From the NCBI RefSeq assembly GCF_024679095.1, contig NW_026111820.1, forward strand, positions 57,501 through 121,500: DNA of 64,000 nucleotides. The letters run 5' to 3'. Every line of letters starts with the position of its first letter. Positions within the stretch are counted from its first letter, which is position 1. Source of the stretch: Eriocheir sinensis (Eukaryota > Arthropoda > Malacostraca > Decapoda > Varunidae). Made by a program: the position numbers and the translations under genes. Below are positions 11,581 to 21,568 of this stretch, one piece after another. The notes below the pieces were generated by a model. That model did not search any database and was not told where the DNA came from. It saw only the letters and a program-made list of their open reading frames with translations.

Positions 11581-11785
11581 GTGACAGACGCTGAAGGTTT
11601 GATGAAAATTCTCAACATACCGATTCAATACCGATATTGGCGGTGTTGTACACCACCTTACGAGTCAAGTCTCTGGAAAGAAGGTGAACTCCAAAATTTC
11701 TTGTTGGATCTGAAAACTGTTGATCGCCTCTACCACATCTCTACGTATGGTTGCAAGTACAATCTGGTGGCACGTGAGAATCGGA
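11581..11785 (+). pseudogene. 5' fragment of an unrecognised viral gene
   Basis: Coding-like sequence with first ATG at 11602 (MKILNIPIQYRYWRCC) runs about 60 codons, then passes into translated repeat at about 11785 (…RENRKHRKTQ). The natural gene therefore continued further but was cut by a repeat-mediated junction. The open frame also extends upstream of the ATG. Contains CC and several Tyr/Trp; function unknown. Confidence 0.4.
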
Positions 11786-11835
11786 AGCACCGAAAGACAC
11801 AATTGAAAAAAAGGACCGTCAAATGCCGTCAAATG

Positions 11836-12455
11836 TGTCGAGGACTCCGTCCAATTTTGATCTAGCGAAGTTTGCTACTGTTTCGCTACTTGTCAATTCA
11901 CCGTTGCCAGCAACGAGTAAAGTCAGCCGAGACCCTGTGAGCCACTGCACCTCGCAAGCAGCTCACCCCCCACCGTGTTGAACCCCACCGCCCAACACCC
12001 GAGCCGAGAAACTCTCGGCTAACTGGCCGGGAGTGACCCGATGAGGTGTTCCCCCCCCCTAAAAAGTCCACTTACGGCTCAAACCGGGCGACCGGACCGC
12101 CCGATTCTGCACCTGTTAGGGATGAAATGCGTGACGCGAGCGCGCCGATATCGTGATATACTGAAAGTCAGAATGCGACGCTACCTCCTACCGATTCCGA
12201 GCGTAGGGGTGACTGAACTATTTTTACAGATGGGTTTCGGTCACGACGGTCGACGATTTGGACCATTCGGGAGGGAAAATCGATCGCGCTCGTCATCCAA
12301 TATTGCTTAAAGCACTTCGCTACACGCTAGATGCACTACTAAGGTGACTTAGAACCGTCGCTGGTAACGCTGGGGAGGTCGTCGTCAAAAACCCCCCATA
12401 GCCTGTACACCCCCGCTGACCCTCCAACCCCCACATCTCTTAATTTTAGGAATCG
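11836..12455. repeat. GC-rich 620-bp duplicated block, copy 1
   Basis: Markedly GC-richer than its surroundings and present again in direct orientation at 51065-51690. It contains short hairpins: AGCCGAG…CTCGGCT near 12002-12022 and CGGGCG…CGCCCG near 12084-12104. No protein frame is shared between the copies, so a noncoding element or an unclassified transposon fragment is more likely than a gene. Both copies end where a (T/C)AATTTTA(A/G)GAATCGG junction meets repeat arrays. Confidence 0.75.
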
Positions 12456-12479
12456 GACGTGCTCACACACACAATTACT

Positions 12480-12485
12480 ATATAT

Positions 12486-12582
<97 letters not shown>
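12480..12582. repeat. (TA)n microsatellite
   Basis: About 100 bp of uninterrupted TA dinucleotides. Typical of decapod genomes and prone to assembly length error. Confidence 0.95.
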
Positions 12583-12583
<1 letters not shown>

Positions 12584-12589
12584 TATCAG

Positions 12590-13620
12590 AATCGGGCGCT
12601 ATGAAAGACAAAAACAGTATTGTGTACTATCAGAATCGGACGATCCGAAAGACAAGAACACATTCACCTCGAAAGAGTTTAGATGACACCTCGACATTTC
12701 AATGTCATCTAACCTTAACCGAGGTGAATGTGTGTTTAGTCTTCCGAGCTCTGATTCTGTTAACACTCAAGTTAAGAATTGGATGTATCTCAAGAGAAAA
12801 ACACACATTCACCTTAATGGAGTTTAGACGACATTCAAATGTCATCTAATCTTAACCGAGGTGAATGTGTGTTTTAGTCTTCCGGAGCTTCCGATTCTGT
12901 TAACACTCAAGTTAAGAATTGGATGTATCTCAAGAGAAAAACACACATTCACCTTAATGGAGTTTAGACGACATTCAAATGTCATCTAACCTTAGACGAT
13001 ATTGAAATGTCGTCTAACCTTAACAGAGGTACTGAATGTCGTCTAACCTTGTATGATGAGAATGTTGATCTTTATCTTCCGAAGCTTTCGATTCTGAATC
13101 TAGTTCGTACTGAATGTCACCTAACCTTGTGTGAGGTGAATGTATATCTTTGTCTTCTGAAGCTTCCGACTCTGAATTTAGTTCGTACTGAATCCGGAGC
13201 TTCCGATTCTGTTAACATTCAAGTTAAGAATTGGATGCATCTCAAGAGAAACACACATTCACCTTAATGGAGTTTAGACGACATTCAAATGTCATCTAAC
13301 CTTAGACGATATTCAAATGTTGTCTAACCTTAACTGAGGTGAATATATGTTTTAGTCTTCCGAAGCTTCCGATTCTGTCAACACTTAAATTAAGAATTGG
13401 ATGCATCTCAAGAGAAAAACACACATTCACCTTAATGGAGTTTAGACGACATTCAAATGTCATCTAATCTTAACCGAGGTGAATGTGTGTTTTAGTCTTC
13501 CGGAGCTTCACATTTTAACAATACTGTTACATACTATGTAATAGTTGCTTAACACTCAAATTGCATCACAAGAGAAAAACACCTTAATATAGTTTAGACA
13601 ACATTCATTGACTCGAGTGT
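12590..13620. repeat. Family-1 array (~125-bp palindromic-type units)
   Basis: Units contain GTGAATGTGTGTTTTAGTCTTCC, then GAGCTTCCGATTCTGTTAACAC, then AAAACACACATTCACC: the same core on both strands, giving partial dyad symmetry. Related arrays lie at 50340-50810, 62440-63000 and 63830-64000. No gene inside. Confidence 0.85.
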
Positions 13621-14160
13621 ACATAATGTAAAGTAAGAAGTGGATACATCACAAGACAAATATTTGATTTGATAATTTTACTACATGGGCGACAATCATA
13701 TTTACATCTGGAGATGGTTGGCAAGGCCACACCACAAAGTGTTGTAATCTTCCGTAGCTTTCGACTCCGATGTACAAATTACAAATGTCTTTTTGCCAAA
13801 AAGTGGGGTCAGTCATTTTACGTTTCCGTGCAAGACAACTTCACTGACTTGTGCTTAAATTTCGCAACATGTGGATGAGGGATACACGAACTAAACAGAG
13901 TCGGGTCCGGAATTACATGGGGGTGTACACAAGAGTGCCAATATCGTCTTACCTCGATCGAATTGAATGTGTGTTCTAATCTTTCGGAACTTCCGATTCT
14001 GACAATACTGTTACATAGTAGTAACCTAAACAGTCAAATTAAGACGAACTACAGAGTCGGGTCCGGATTGACATAGGGGTGTACACAAGAGTGCAAATGT
14101 CATCTTACCTCAATCGAGGTGAATGTGTGTTCTAATCTTCCGGAACTTCCGATTCTGAAA
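13620..14160. repeat. Mixed repeats (GGGTCCGG leader and family-1 pieces)
   Basis: Contains the 100-bp leader at 13797-13905 and two GAGTCGGGTCCGGA…GGGGTGTACACAAGAGTG units (13895-13935, 14050-14090) interleaved with family-1 fragments. No gene seen. Confidence 0.75.
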
Positions 14161-14189
14161 TTCTTACTTAGAGTGTTAAGCTAACTATG

Positions 14190-16634
14190 TAACAGTCCTT
14201 CTTTAAAGAGTGTTTTGGGAATAAAAATATTTTTTTGATATGTCTGGGAAAAGGTAAAGCTCTCCCTGACGACGTGCAATTATTGTTGTATGTTCTAAGT
14301 GTCATGAAATACAGACTGTACATGATGTTAGTCAAGAGCGCGGCAATCAATGTATTGATTTCATGAGATAATTGGGTTACCGACAAAGACGTTTGACGTT
14401 GGAAGCATATCGCCAGGATTGCGGTGTGCACAACGCCGTACCCATTACAATGTACTTGTTTCACTTCATGGACATGTTCAAAATTGAGACGATAACATTG
14501 TTGTTGAAGAATACTTCCTTTGAATTCTCAGATCTGTTGACCAAGATGAGTGACGAGAACAGTTATGATTTTTTCAGATACAGTATCTTCACGTTGAACA
14601 GTAGTCGCATCTACTTTCTGTTAAGGTTAGCGTTTTCCCATTCAGCGTTAAGAGGATTTTCATTGATCAAAGAAAACATGACGTACAACCTGACACATGC
14701 TAGGGTGATTCAAAATATAATCAAATTGAACAAATGCTTACCTATACAGAATCATATCATCTACGACATCTGCAACTCCTATATGAAAATCATGACAATT
14801 GTTAACAAGAGCAGTGATATAAGTCTGGATGTTGAGTTCCTAACATTTGATACAGTTCCCAACTTCATTCAACTTATCGAGGAAGTGCCTCTTTTGAGAA
14901 ATTGGATGAGTTTTAATCATTTTGCAGATGAAGAAGAAAGAAAAGGAAAAAAAATTACCTGTTCCACTCAACAACAAGAGTTTATACTTCCATTCTCTCT
15001 CCAACATCAACCAAAACACAGCAGTTAACTTGACGGTGAACTTCAAGAACCAAAGTTTGTTAGTTAACGTTAACCAAATTGGTTTCACACTAGGATCGTC
15101 AGAGACCGCTCAACCGATGTTTATCATGTCCAAGTCCATAGGCAATGCTATGTTTGGTGAAGACGAATGCAGGTATCTTCGTTTGATGGAAATTCTAGAC
15201 AGACCCATTACATCGAACATCATCAGTCTACTTGATGAATATCATGAGTGTTTCCATAAAGTCAGAAATATCTTAAAGATTCCTGATTGTTCATCATCGA
15301 TCTTGGAAAAGATCAAGCAAGAAGTTTATCTGAAAATGGAAATTGGACACCTCGTCAAGTCCATTGAATCGAATCTGGACGCACTGTCGTCCAACATGTA
15401 TTTGTATTGTCAAAATCTCGACATCAGATTGGATAACGTCTACAGTTTAGTGAATACATTGTGTCAACTCAGAAACGGTTTCCACGCCATTTGTTGGTTG
15501 ATTCATATTTTTAAAAAGTATCATGGTCAAGAAATAGCAGAGAAGCTATTCATTCATGTTGTAGAGAAAACAGTTTGTCAAATACGGGCCTATGGTGATG
15601 TTAGAGAGTACAAGAAAGCGATCTACTTTCTACAACAGTTCCCTATTCCTTCCGTAGGATTCTCCTACATTGTGAGCACCTTCCCCCAGTATTGTCACAT
15701 GGAGAATCACATGTTCAACGTCTTCAACACTGCACTCAGATTAAACGCACGAGCCATCATCAACATCGCCAGAATTCCTAATGTGGCCATCAACATGGAA
15801 ATGACTAACGTGACTTTCGGAGTTCCTGTTTTCTTCTTGGGTTTTTGCAATGACGCCTTCCACACTTATTCAGAGTATGTGCTCAACACGCTGATGTACA
15901 ACAACGTCTTTCCGGACACTATTTCAGAGACCGATGAGAACATCTTTCATTTCTTGGCAAGGTATGGTGAATGGCCTGAGACCAACACCAAGCTAACCCG
16001 CCAGTGGAACACGCTCATCGAATGTCGGAAAGAAGAATTCGCCAGGGCTATTGAACACAGACGTGCCCTAGATGGAGCCACACCTGTCATGATAGCTGTA
16101 GCCCTGCGTAACTTAAAAGCCTTTAATTTCTTCATGTCCATCGAACCCAAAGCAAAACTTAACACGGCTTTTGGTAATTCCAAGACTACAATGTCCTTTG
16201 TCAAAGGTATCAAACCGGTCATCGCCATCAAGATGTTACCCACACTACAGTTGTCGAAAGTCGAGAAGAAATCGGACAGAGCCAGTTCGAATACTTCCCG
16301 CATGGGATTAGCTAGTGAGAGATACGCCTTGATCGTCAACATTTTTGATTTGTTGCTTTCCTCAGGAGCTTATGTCATAGGAACGCTCAACCTAATGTTT
16401 TTTGACACTCATCTTCCTGAGCGATCCTCTAACCGTAAGTCAAGCTGCCCGTTGCACGTGGATCTCATCAACTTGGCGGCGGAATGTTTGAAAAGAAAAA
16501 CACTATCTAGACTTCAAGAGGGAGTTCCGGCCGATCGAATTATGAACGCAATCGTTGACAATTTCGTCAATGTTTCAAACAAGACCAGAAAAAAACATTC
16601 AGGTGCCTTTCGACAAGAACACCCACTGCAGTAG
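14190..16634 (+). pseudogene. Large viral structural-type protein, frameshifted
   Basis: Three plus-strand pieces form one gene: 14190-14366, about 14372-14950, and about 14950-16634. The second shift falls in an A-rich run (14941-14960). Over 800 codons remain. The last piece of about 560 codons is clean and helical. Around 16065-16140 there is a single ankyrin-like motif (DGATPVMIAVALRNLKAF). A further A6 run near 16587 leads from this frame into protein-like sequence that joins the next Cys-rich frame, so the boundary between the two genes is uncertain. I recognise no enzyme motif. Size and composition suit a virion or tegument protein, which is inference. Confidence 0.55.
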
Positions 16635-17332
16635 ACAATTAATCGATAATTTAAATCAAAGAGGGGTACTAAGCACTTTCTCCAAATTCTGTTGAGTAAT
16701 AATGCGCGTCCAGTAGCAGGTTGCACCGACATCGTCATGTGCGGTGAGAACGGTGTACCGTTGCATCCGTACACTAACCAACCGCTCTACAACGTGGACG
16801 ACATAGACTTTGATATTGCAGCTCTGGCCTCCTCAATGAATTGTAGGTGCCAACCTGGATATCAAGCCGTGAAAGACGACGTTACCAACATCCCGAATTG
16901 TAAACGTGTAAGTTCTTCGACACTGTGGCATGACGATTCCAAAACATTATTCGGATGTCCAGTAATCTTTGAAATAGAGGGAAAGGAAGGTTGTCTTAGT
17001 GACCCAGCTTTGCATGTTCGTTTAAAATCGATATACGAAGATGTCGATTTAACTAACGGAGGATCAGATTATGCTGATGGTTATCTGCAGCAGACCCGAC
17101 CATTATCACGGCAAATGCTGATCCTTACGATGTTCAACCCGACTTGGAGAGAGTCATCATATATTCGGTAGGTCAAGCCGTCTCACTTATTAATGTGTTC
17201 CTTAACATTGCACATTTTCTTCAGAAAACGGATGTCGATAACACTTTAGATGCATTGAAGAGTGAAATTGAGAAAGTTCGTTTACCGTATTTAGACTTGG
17301 CACAAATTATAAATATTTTAGAAAAAAACTGA
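16595..17332 (+). pseudogene. Cys-rich PIF-like envelope protein candidate, frameshifted
   Basis: Coding signal starts near 16595 (VPFDKNTHCSRQL), shifts frame near 16685 and continues through a Cys-rich region (CTDIVMCGENGVPLHPYTNQ, then NCRCQPGYQAV, and further single Cys). It shifts again near 17090 and ends at a TGA at 17330-17332 after a hydrophobic stretch (VIIYSVGQAVSLINVFLNIAH). Paired Cys with Gly/Pro-rich loops are typical of the per os infectivity factors that nimaviruses share with baculoviruses. I cannot say which one, and the call is tentative. It lies beside a PIF-0-like fragment on the opposite strand. Confidence 0.4.
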
Positions 17333-17333
17333 C

Positions 17334-17630
17334 ATGTCTGTTCTTACTAATGATCCTCACGGATTCTTGATGGGTCGCATAGTAGCCATCATCGACATTT
17401 CAGATCAATCTCTGATCCATCCTTCCTCTTCATTGATCGATCAACCCAACAAATTCGAAACGACAATGAGATGGACCAATTTAGTCGAAAAAACCTTACA
17501 GTCTAAGAAACTTACATCGATGAGATCCAACATCGATTCTTTTAATTCTAAAGAAGCTTTTAAATTAATGATGATGGACGAAGCTCAAGACGAACTTTTG
17601 ATATCTGTAGCAAACGGTTTAATGCTTTGA
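17334..17630 (+). CDS. Hypothetical 98-aa protein
   Basis: The ATG is one base after the stop of the previous frame, so the two were probably a tight unit. Intact, starting MSVLTNDPHGFLMGRIVAII and ending SVANGLML at 17630. Short hydrophobic segment near residues 10-20, remainder polar and helical. Its 3' end overlaps the end of the convergent PIF-0-like frame by 12 bp. No family recognised. Confidence 0.5.
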   Translation: MSVLTNDPHGFLMGRIVAIIDISDQSLIHPSSSLIDQPNKFETTMRWTNLVEKTLQSKKLTSMRSNIDSFNSKEAFKLMMMDEAQDELLISVANGLML

Positions 17631-18267
17631 ATGCAAAGGAGGGATGTCTGATAATTCGTAATGTCGATTGTTGACGACGTCGCCCTTGTCGTCGACCGGT
17701 CCTTGAGGTTGCCGAGTGTTAGGAACACCAGCCCATAAAATCAGGCTCTGGTTCAAGTAACCGCACATTTTTTCTCCCTTCTTACCGACTGTGGGCGTCA
17801 ACATGTTGCCTACGGCCACTGGTTCACCGGTTGTCGGATTGCGTGACTTCCGGAATGCGTAACAACCCTTGCCACACGCCGTCATCTTTCTCAATACCTT
17901 GCCCGTCTCGTCGTATAAAGGAAACTCGGAGGCGTAGGACTCAGAGAAAGAACAAGCAGTCGCTCCACCAGCAACAGATACATCCACCGGGATACAGGAA
18001 AAGACATCACACTCCAACTTGGAGGAATCAAACTGAATGTCATAATACGTTGCTAATTTTTGGTGACGTTCTACCAATATTCCGGGAATGTTTTTTCCAT
18101 CCTTGGACTCCCAAGTCTTTCACGGTGATGAACGCATACCGGTGTGGATCCTGACGTTTTTATCTCACCAGTTCAGTTTGACGGAGTTTCTCACTAGCGT
18201 ACCTAAACGCAGCTACGGTATCAGCGTGGGTCAGCGAAGAGACAACAGCGGCGGTGGCGTCTGTCAT
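17619..18267 (-). pseudogene. pif-0-like: P74/PIF-0-like N-terminal fragment
   Basis: Minus-strand frame opening at an ATG at 18265-18267 (MTDATAAVVSSLTHADTVAA). It has a stop or shift near 18165, another shift near 18092 at an A6 run, and then an open frame from about 18077 to 17619. The order of short motifs matches what is known of the P74 N-terminal region: a T-A-T…D…A-x-Y/F-A start, a Trp-x-x-x-I-P-x-I-L segment, a Y-Y-x-I stretch before paired Cys (LECDVFSC), then TACGKGCY, and finally an acidic D-I-P-P-L motif. P74 is an envelope protein needed for oral infection. Only about the first 200 residues remain and the sequence ends abruptly, so this is a non-functional remnant. Assignment is from pattern, not alignment. 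Confidence 0.5.
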
Positions 18268-18310
18268 TTCATTGGTAGGTGTGTAGTAGTCGTGTTTGTG
18301 TGTGTGTGTG

Positions 18311-18685
18311 TTTTTTTTTTATTTACATTGTTGCCTATTGCGCCGGTAGGCATCTTCCCGGTGGGGCCTGATGGTCGGCCCAAGGCTTCTTCCAGGTGGG
18401 GCCTGATGGTCGGCCCATCCCGTTCTGGCGCAGGCGAGTGTTTATAGTGGCGCCATCTTGCATTGGCTCATGCTGCCCCCCCGGAACTCGTTCTTGATTC
18501 GCTTGGACGGCTTCCTCTAGAGTCCGGGTTGATGGGTGATCTTCAGGACAGCATGTGGGTAGTTTTAAGCCACTCGGCGGTGACTGAAAAATCCGAGTGG
18601 TAGCGTGGGGATTCGAACCCGCGTCGTCCATCACGCGGTGAATGTGAGCCCAGTACGATACTACCTACGCCACCTCCTACCCAAC
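18311..18685 (-). mobile_element. tRNA-derived SINE
   Basis: Read on the minus strand, the element starts at about 18685 with a tRNA-like head. It has an A-box-like TGGCGTAGGTAG and a perfect B box GGTTCGAATCC (18609-18619), then a tRNA-unrelated body and a poly-A tail at 18311-18320. Inside the body are two copies of a GGCCGACCATCAGGCCCCAC unit. The duplicated empty locus at 27226-27370 reads straight through the insertion point, which defines the ends well. Any target-site duplication is hidden in the GT repeat. Confidence 0.9.
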
Positions 18686-18760
18686 GTCTTAGCCTTGTAT
18701 GTGCGTGTGTGTGTTTGTATCATCAACAAGATTATAAATACTTAACTGCGTCTCTATCTT
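18686..18760 (-). promoter_or_regulatory. PIF-0 leader/TATA region, displaced by SINE
   Basis: The minus strand has TATTTATA (18733-18740) upstream of the PIF-0-like ATG at 18267. Without the SINE the TATA-to-ATG distance would be about 95 bp, as in the uninterrupted copy at 27226-27370. Confidence 0.5.
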
Positions 18761-18963
18761 AACGGGCACCAATTCTACTCGCTTGTGCCGTCCATCTCTC
18801 TTCACTGACGTTGCTCCGCCCCTATCCGTTATCCACGCCCAACCCCGCCCTCTGCCTCGCTTAATTCGTGTTGTTAGTTCTGGTTATTTTTTTCATTTAC
18901 TCCGCCCACATGATACATGACACATCACTTGTACACTCCCCCCCTCCCTCCTCCTTGTATACC
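18754..18963. repeat. ~205-bp direct repeat flanking a tandem array, left copy
   Basis: Starts at TCTTAACGGGCACCAATTC and includes CCGCCCCTATCCGTTATCC. The right copy is at 19771-19973 and leads into the promoter of the gene at 20077. Part of it recurs inverted at about 54350-54415. Confidence 0.85.
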
Positions 18964-18964
18964 C

Positions 18965-19690
18965 AGCATTCAGCGTCCCGCTCGCCTCAGAATCGGGCTA
19001 CTGGAAGAGTCTAAAACACACATTCACCCTTCCGCTCTTAACTGAGCATTCAGCGTCCCGCTCGCCTCAGAATCGGGCTACTGGCGAGTCTAAAACACAT
19101 ATTCTCCCTTCCGCTCTTAACTGAGCATTCAGCGTCCCGCTCGCCTCAGAATCGGGCTACTGGCGAGTCTAAAACACATATTCTCCTTTCCGCTCTTAAC
19201 TGAGCATTCAGCGTCCCGCTCGCCTCAGAATCGGGCTACTGGCGAGTCTAAACACACATTCACCCTTCCGCTCTCAACCCAGCATTCAGCGTCCTGCTCG
19301 CCTCAGAATTGGGCTACTGGCCAGTCTAAAACACATTCACTCTTTCGCTCTCAACCCAGTATTCAGCGTCCCGCTCGCCTCAGAATCGGGCTACTGGCGA
19401 GTCTAAAACACATTCACCCTTCCGCTCTCAACCCAGCATTCAGCGTCCCTCGCCTCAGAATTGGGCTACTGGCCAGTCTAAACACACATTCACTCTTTCA
19501 GCTCTCAACCCAGTATTCATCGTCCCGCTCGCCTCAGAATCGGGCTACTGGCGAGTCTAAAACACACATTCACCCTTCCGCTCTCAACCCAGCATTCAGC
19601 GTCCCGCTCGCCTCAGAATCGGGCTAGTGGCGAGTCTAAAACACATTCACCCTTCCGCTCTCAACCCAGCATTCAGCGTCCCGCTATCGT
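18965..19690. repeat. Family-2 array, ~78-bp units, about nine copies
   Basis: Each unit has CAGCATTCAGCGTCCCGCTC, GCCTCAGAATCGGGCTACTG and GTCTAAAACACACATTCACC. The unit length and the AATCGG…AAACACACATTCACC layout match family 1, so the two arrays look like diverged relatives. An inverted array of the same family is at 54475-55215. Confidence 0.9.
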
Positions 19691-19770
19691 ACAGTATCAA
19701 CTATAAGATTTAAAAATTGCTTAGTGTGAATGTAGTGTTTGTTTTCATGATGTGAATGTATATTTTCAGT

Positions 19771-19973
19771 CTTAACGGGCACCAATTCTACTCGCTTGTG
19801 CCGTCCATCTCTCTTCACTGACGTTGCTCCGCCCCTATCCGTTATCCACGCCCAACCCCGCCCTCTGCCTCGCTTAATTCGTGATGTTAGTTCTGGTTAT
19901 TTTTTTCATTTACTCCGCCCACATGACACATGACACATCACTTGTACACCCCCTCCCTCCTCCTTGTATACAC
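19771..19973. repeat. ~205-bp direct repeat, right copy
   Basis: Near-identical to 18754-18963, with a few substitutions and a short C-run difference. It ends about 10 bp before the TATA box at 19983, so it may carry upstream promoter sequence. Confidence 0.85.
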
Positions 19974-19982
19974 AACACCTGG

Positions 19983-20012
19983 TATAAATGGGAAGCACGG
20001 ACGGCGTCAGTC
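19983..20012 (+). promoter_or_regulatory. TATA plus initiator promoter
   Basis: TATAAATG at 19983-19990 and TCAGTC at 20007-20012 are spaced as in an arthropod RNA polymerase II core promoter, with a predicted start at about 20009. The first ATG of the downstream gene is at 20077, giving a ~68-nt leader. Confidence 0.7.
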
Positions 20013-20076
20013 ATTGTTCGGTGTAGAAAGCTAGACACAACTTGATTCAGTTAAACTTTCAATCTGAAACACTATC

Positions 20077-20831
20077 ATGTTTTCAACAACTACTGTCGTC
20101 GATGACGCAACTACATTAATACCTATTGTTGACAAGAAACGAAAAAGACCTATTGACGAGAAAATAGTTTCAAAATTTAAAAGATCAGATCTTGAACATC
20201 AAACAGCGACATCGGCTGCCCCTGTCCAAGAAAAAAAAGATTGGTGACATACGTCAAACGGTTAACAACGGTGGTGGTAGCAGATACGACGACAGCAGTG
20301 ACGTAGGCAGCAGTACTTGCAAAAAAGACATAGCTGGGTCCTCTGAGAACAACCAAATCATCACGACCATCAACAACCACCGCCCTCGTAATCGACCACC
20401 ACAACATCATCATCAACGACAACACCACCACTTCTCTCCACTTCCTGTCAACCGTCAGCCTTATCACTATGAGGGTGGATACGACTCTGGATCCAGTAAT
20501 AATCGTTATTCACATTACAGGTCAACAGAAGCTATCCCAAACACTTCTTACCGTGTTGGTGGTCATCATGCCCCTTATGAAGGAGAAGAATTCTACGGTG
20601 ACGAGGATGTGTACGAATACGAACAACGTCACGAACCCTACATGAGATATCGCCAGCCGCATCACAACCACCCTTCTGCCTATATTCCCTCGTCAACCCC
20701 ACCACCACCTGGCCCACCCGCTGCTTTCTTCCCACCTCCGCCTTCCTTCAACCTGCAACATCACCACCATTCAACGATGCCGCACAGGCATTACAACAAA
20801 CACTACTACGACAGTCAGCGCGCGACCTTCC
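20077..20831 (+). pseudogene. Spliced viral gene, exon 1 5' part (split by LINE)
   Basis: ATG 20077 starts a basic N-terminus (KKRKRPIDEK, a likely nuclear localisation signal) that runs to a TGA at 20245. A length change in the A8 run at 20231-20238 moves the better frame to +1, which continues through a His/Gln/Pro/Tyr-rich disordered region (HHHQRQHHHFSPLPV, acidic GEEFYGDEDVYEYE) to about 20830. There the CR1 element begins. The composition resumes on the far side of the element (26122-26196: Pro/Gln/His then RHRKD), so one exon was interrupted. Function unknown; the low-complexity arm followed by a globular C-terminal half could suit a nucleic-acid or capsid-associated protein. Confidence 0.55.
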
Positions 20832-21568
20832 TTGGGTTCACACGTGACTTTGCCCCGCTGCTGTGTGGTGCCAACTCGCTCTTTCCTCTGTTTTCCTCTG
20901 CTTTCGCGGTGTGAGGCGTTCTGTGCTTCTGTGAACTGCTGCTGTACTGGAGGACTACAAAACCAGGAGGATTACCCTGCCTTCTACTACAGACCGCTAA
21001 GTGTTCTGATTTAGTATTTACTTAGTTAGATAGTGATCCACAGTTACTCCTAGGACAAGTGTATTAAGCTTCCCACATCTACACTAAATTCAACATTCTT
21101 TCACGCCAACCCAGTGCTACACGGTTTTATATTGCTTTTGTGTTTTTTATATTGCTTTTGTGTTTTCTTCTCCTTCTATTATTAGGATACTTTACTGTGC
21201 TGTGATAATAGGACTACGTGAATCAGGCGCGCCAAGCTACGCTAATTTCTAAGTCCACACATAACACTAGATAATCCACTTTCCGCGCAAACCTAGTGAA
21301 CACAGTTATTATCTTCTTTACATAAGTGATTTCTCAGTATATTAATATTGGCCTATGTTTTGTCTTGGTGGGTAGAAATAACCGCGCCTTTTTACCCGAG
21401 ACACACCCTTTTCCCCGGGGAATTGACCTGACTGCGACCTCACAGCAGCTGTTGGTTTGTTTTCCTAGATACACATTTTTGACCTGACGACCTCACCCGC
21501 AGCTGCGTACTTTGTTATCGTCTTAACGCGCCTAATTGTTTCCGTCTTGCCTCGCCCATATCTTCACC

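Noticed and set aside
12041..12310. 89-codon frame in the GC-rich block
   Set aside because: The frame is not preserved in the second copy at 51065-51690, so it is not under coding constraint.
12339..12686. Frames with poly-Ile-Tyr
   Set aside because: Translation of the (TA)n microsatellite.
16065..16140. Ankyrin-repeat protein call
   Set aside because: Only one degenerate motif is seen; an ankyrin domain needs several in tandem.
18600..18685. Functional tRNA gene
   Set aside because: The A and B boxes are tRNA-like, but acceptor and anticodon stems do not pair well and the sequence continues into a SINE body with a poly-A tail.
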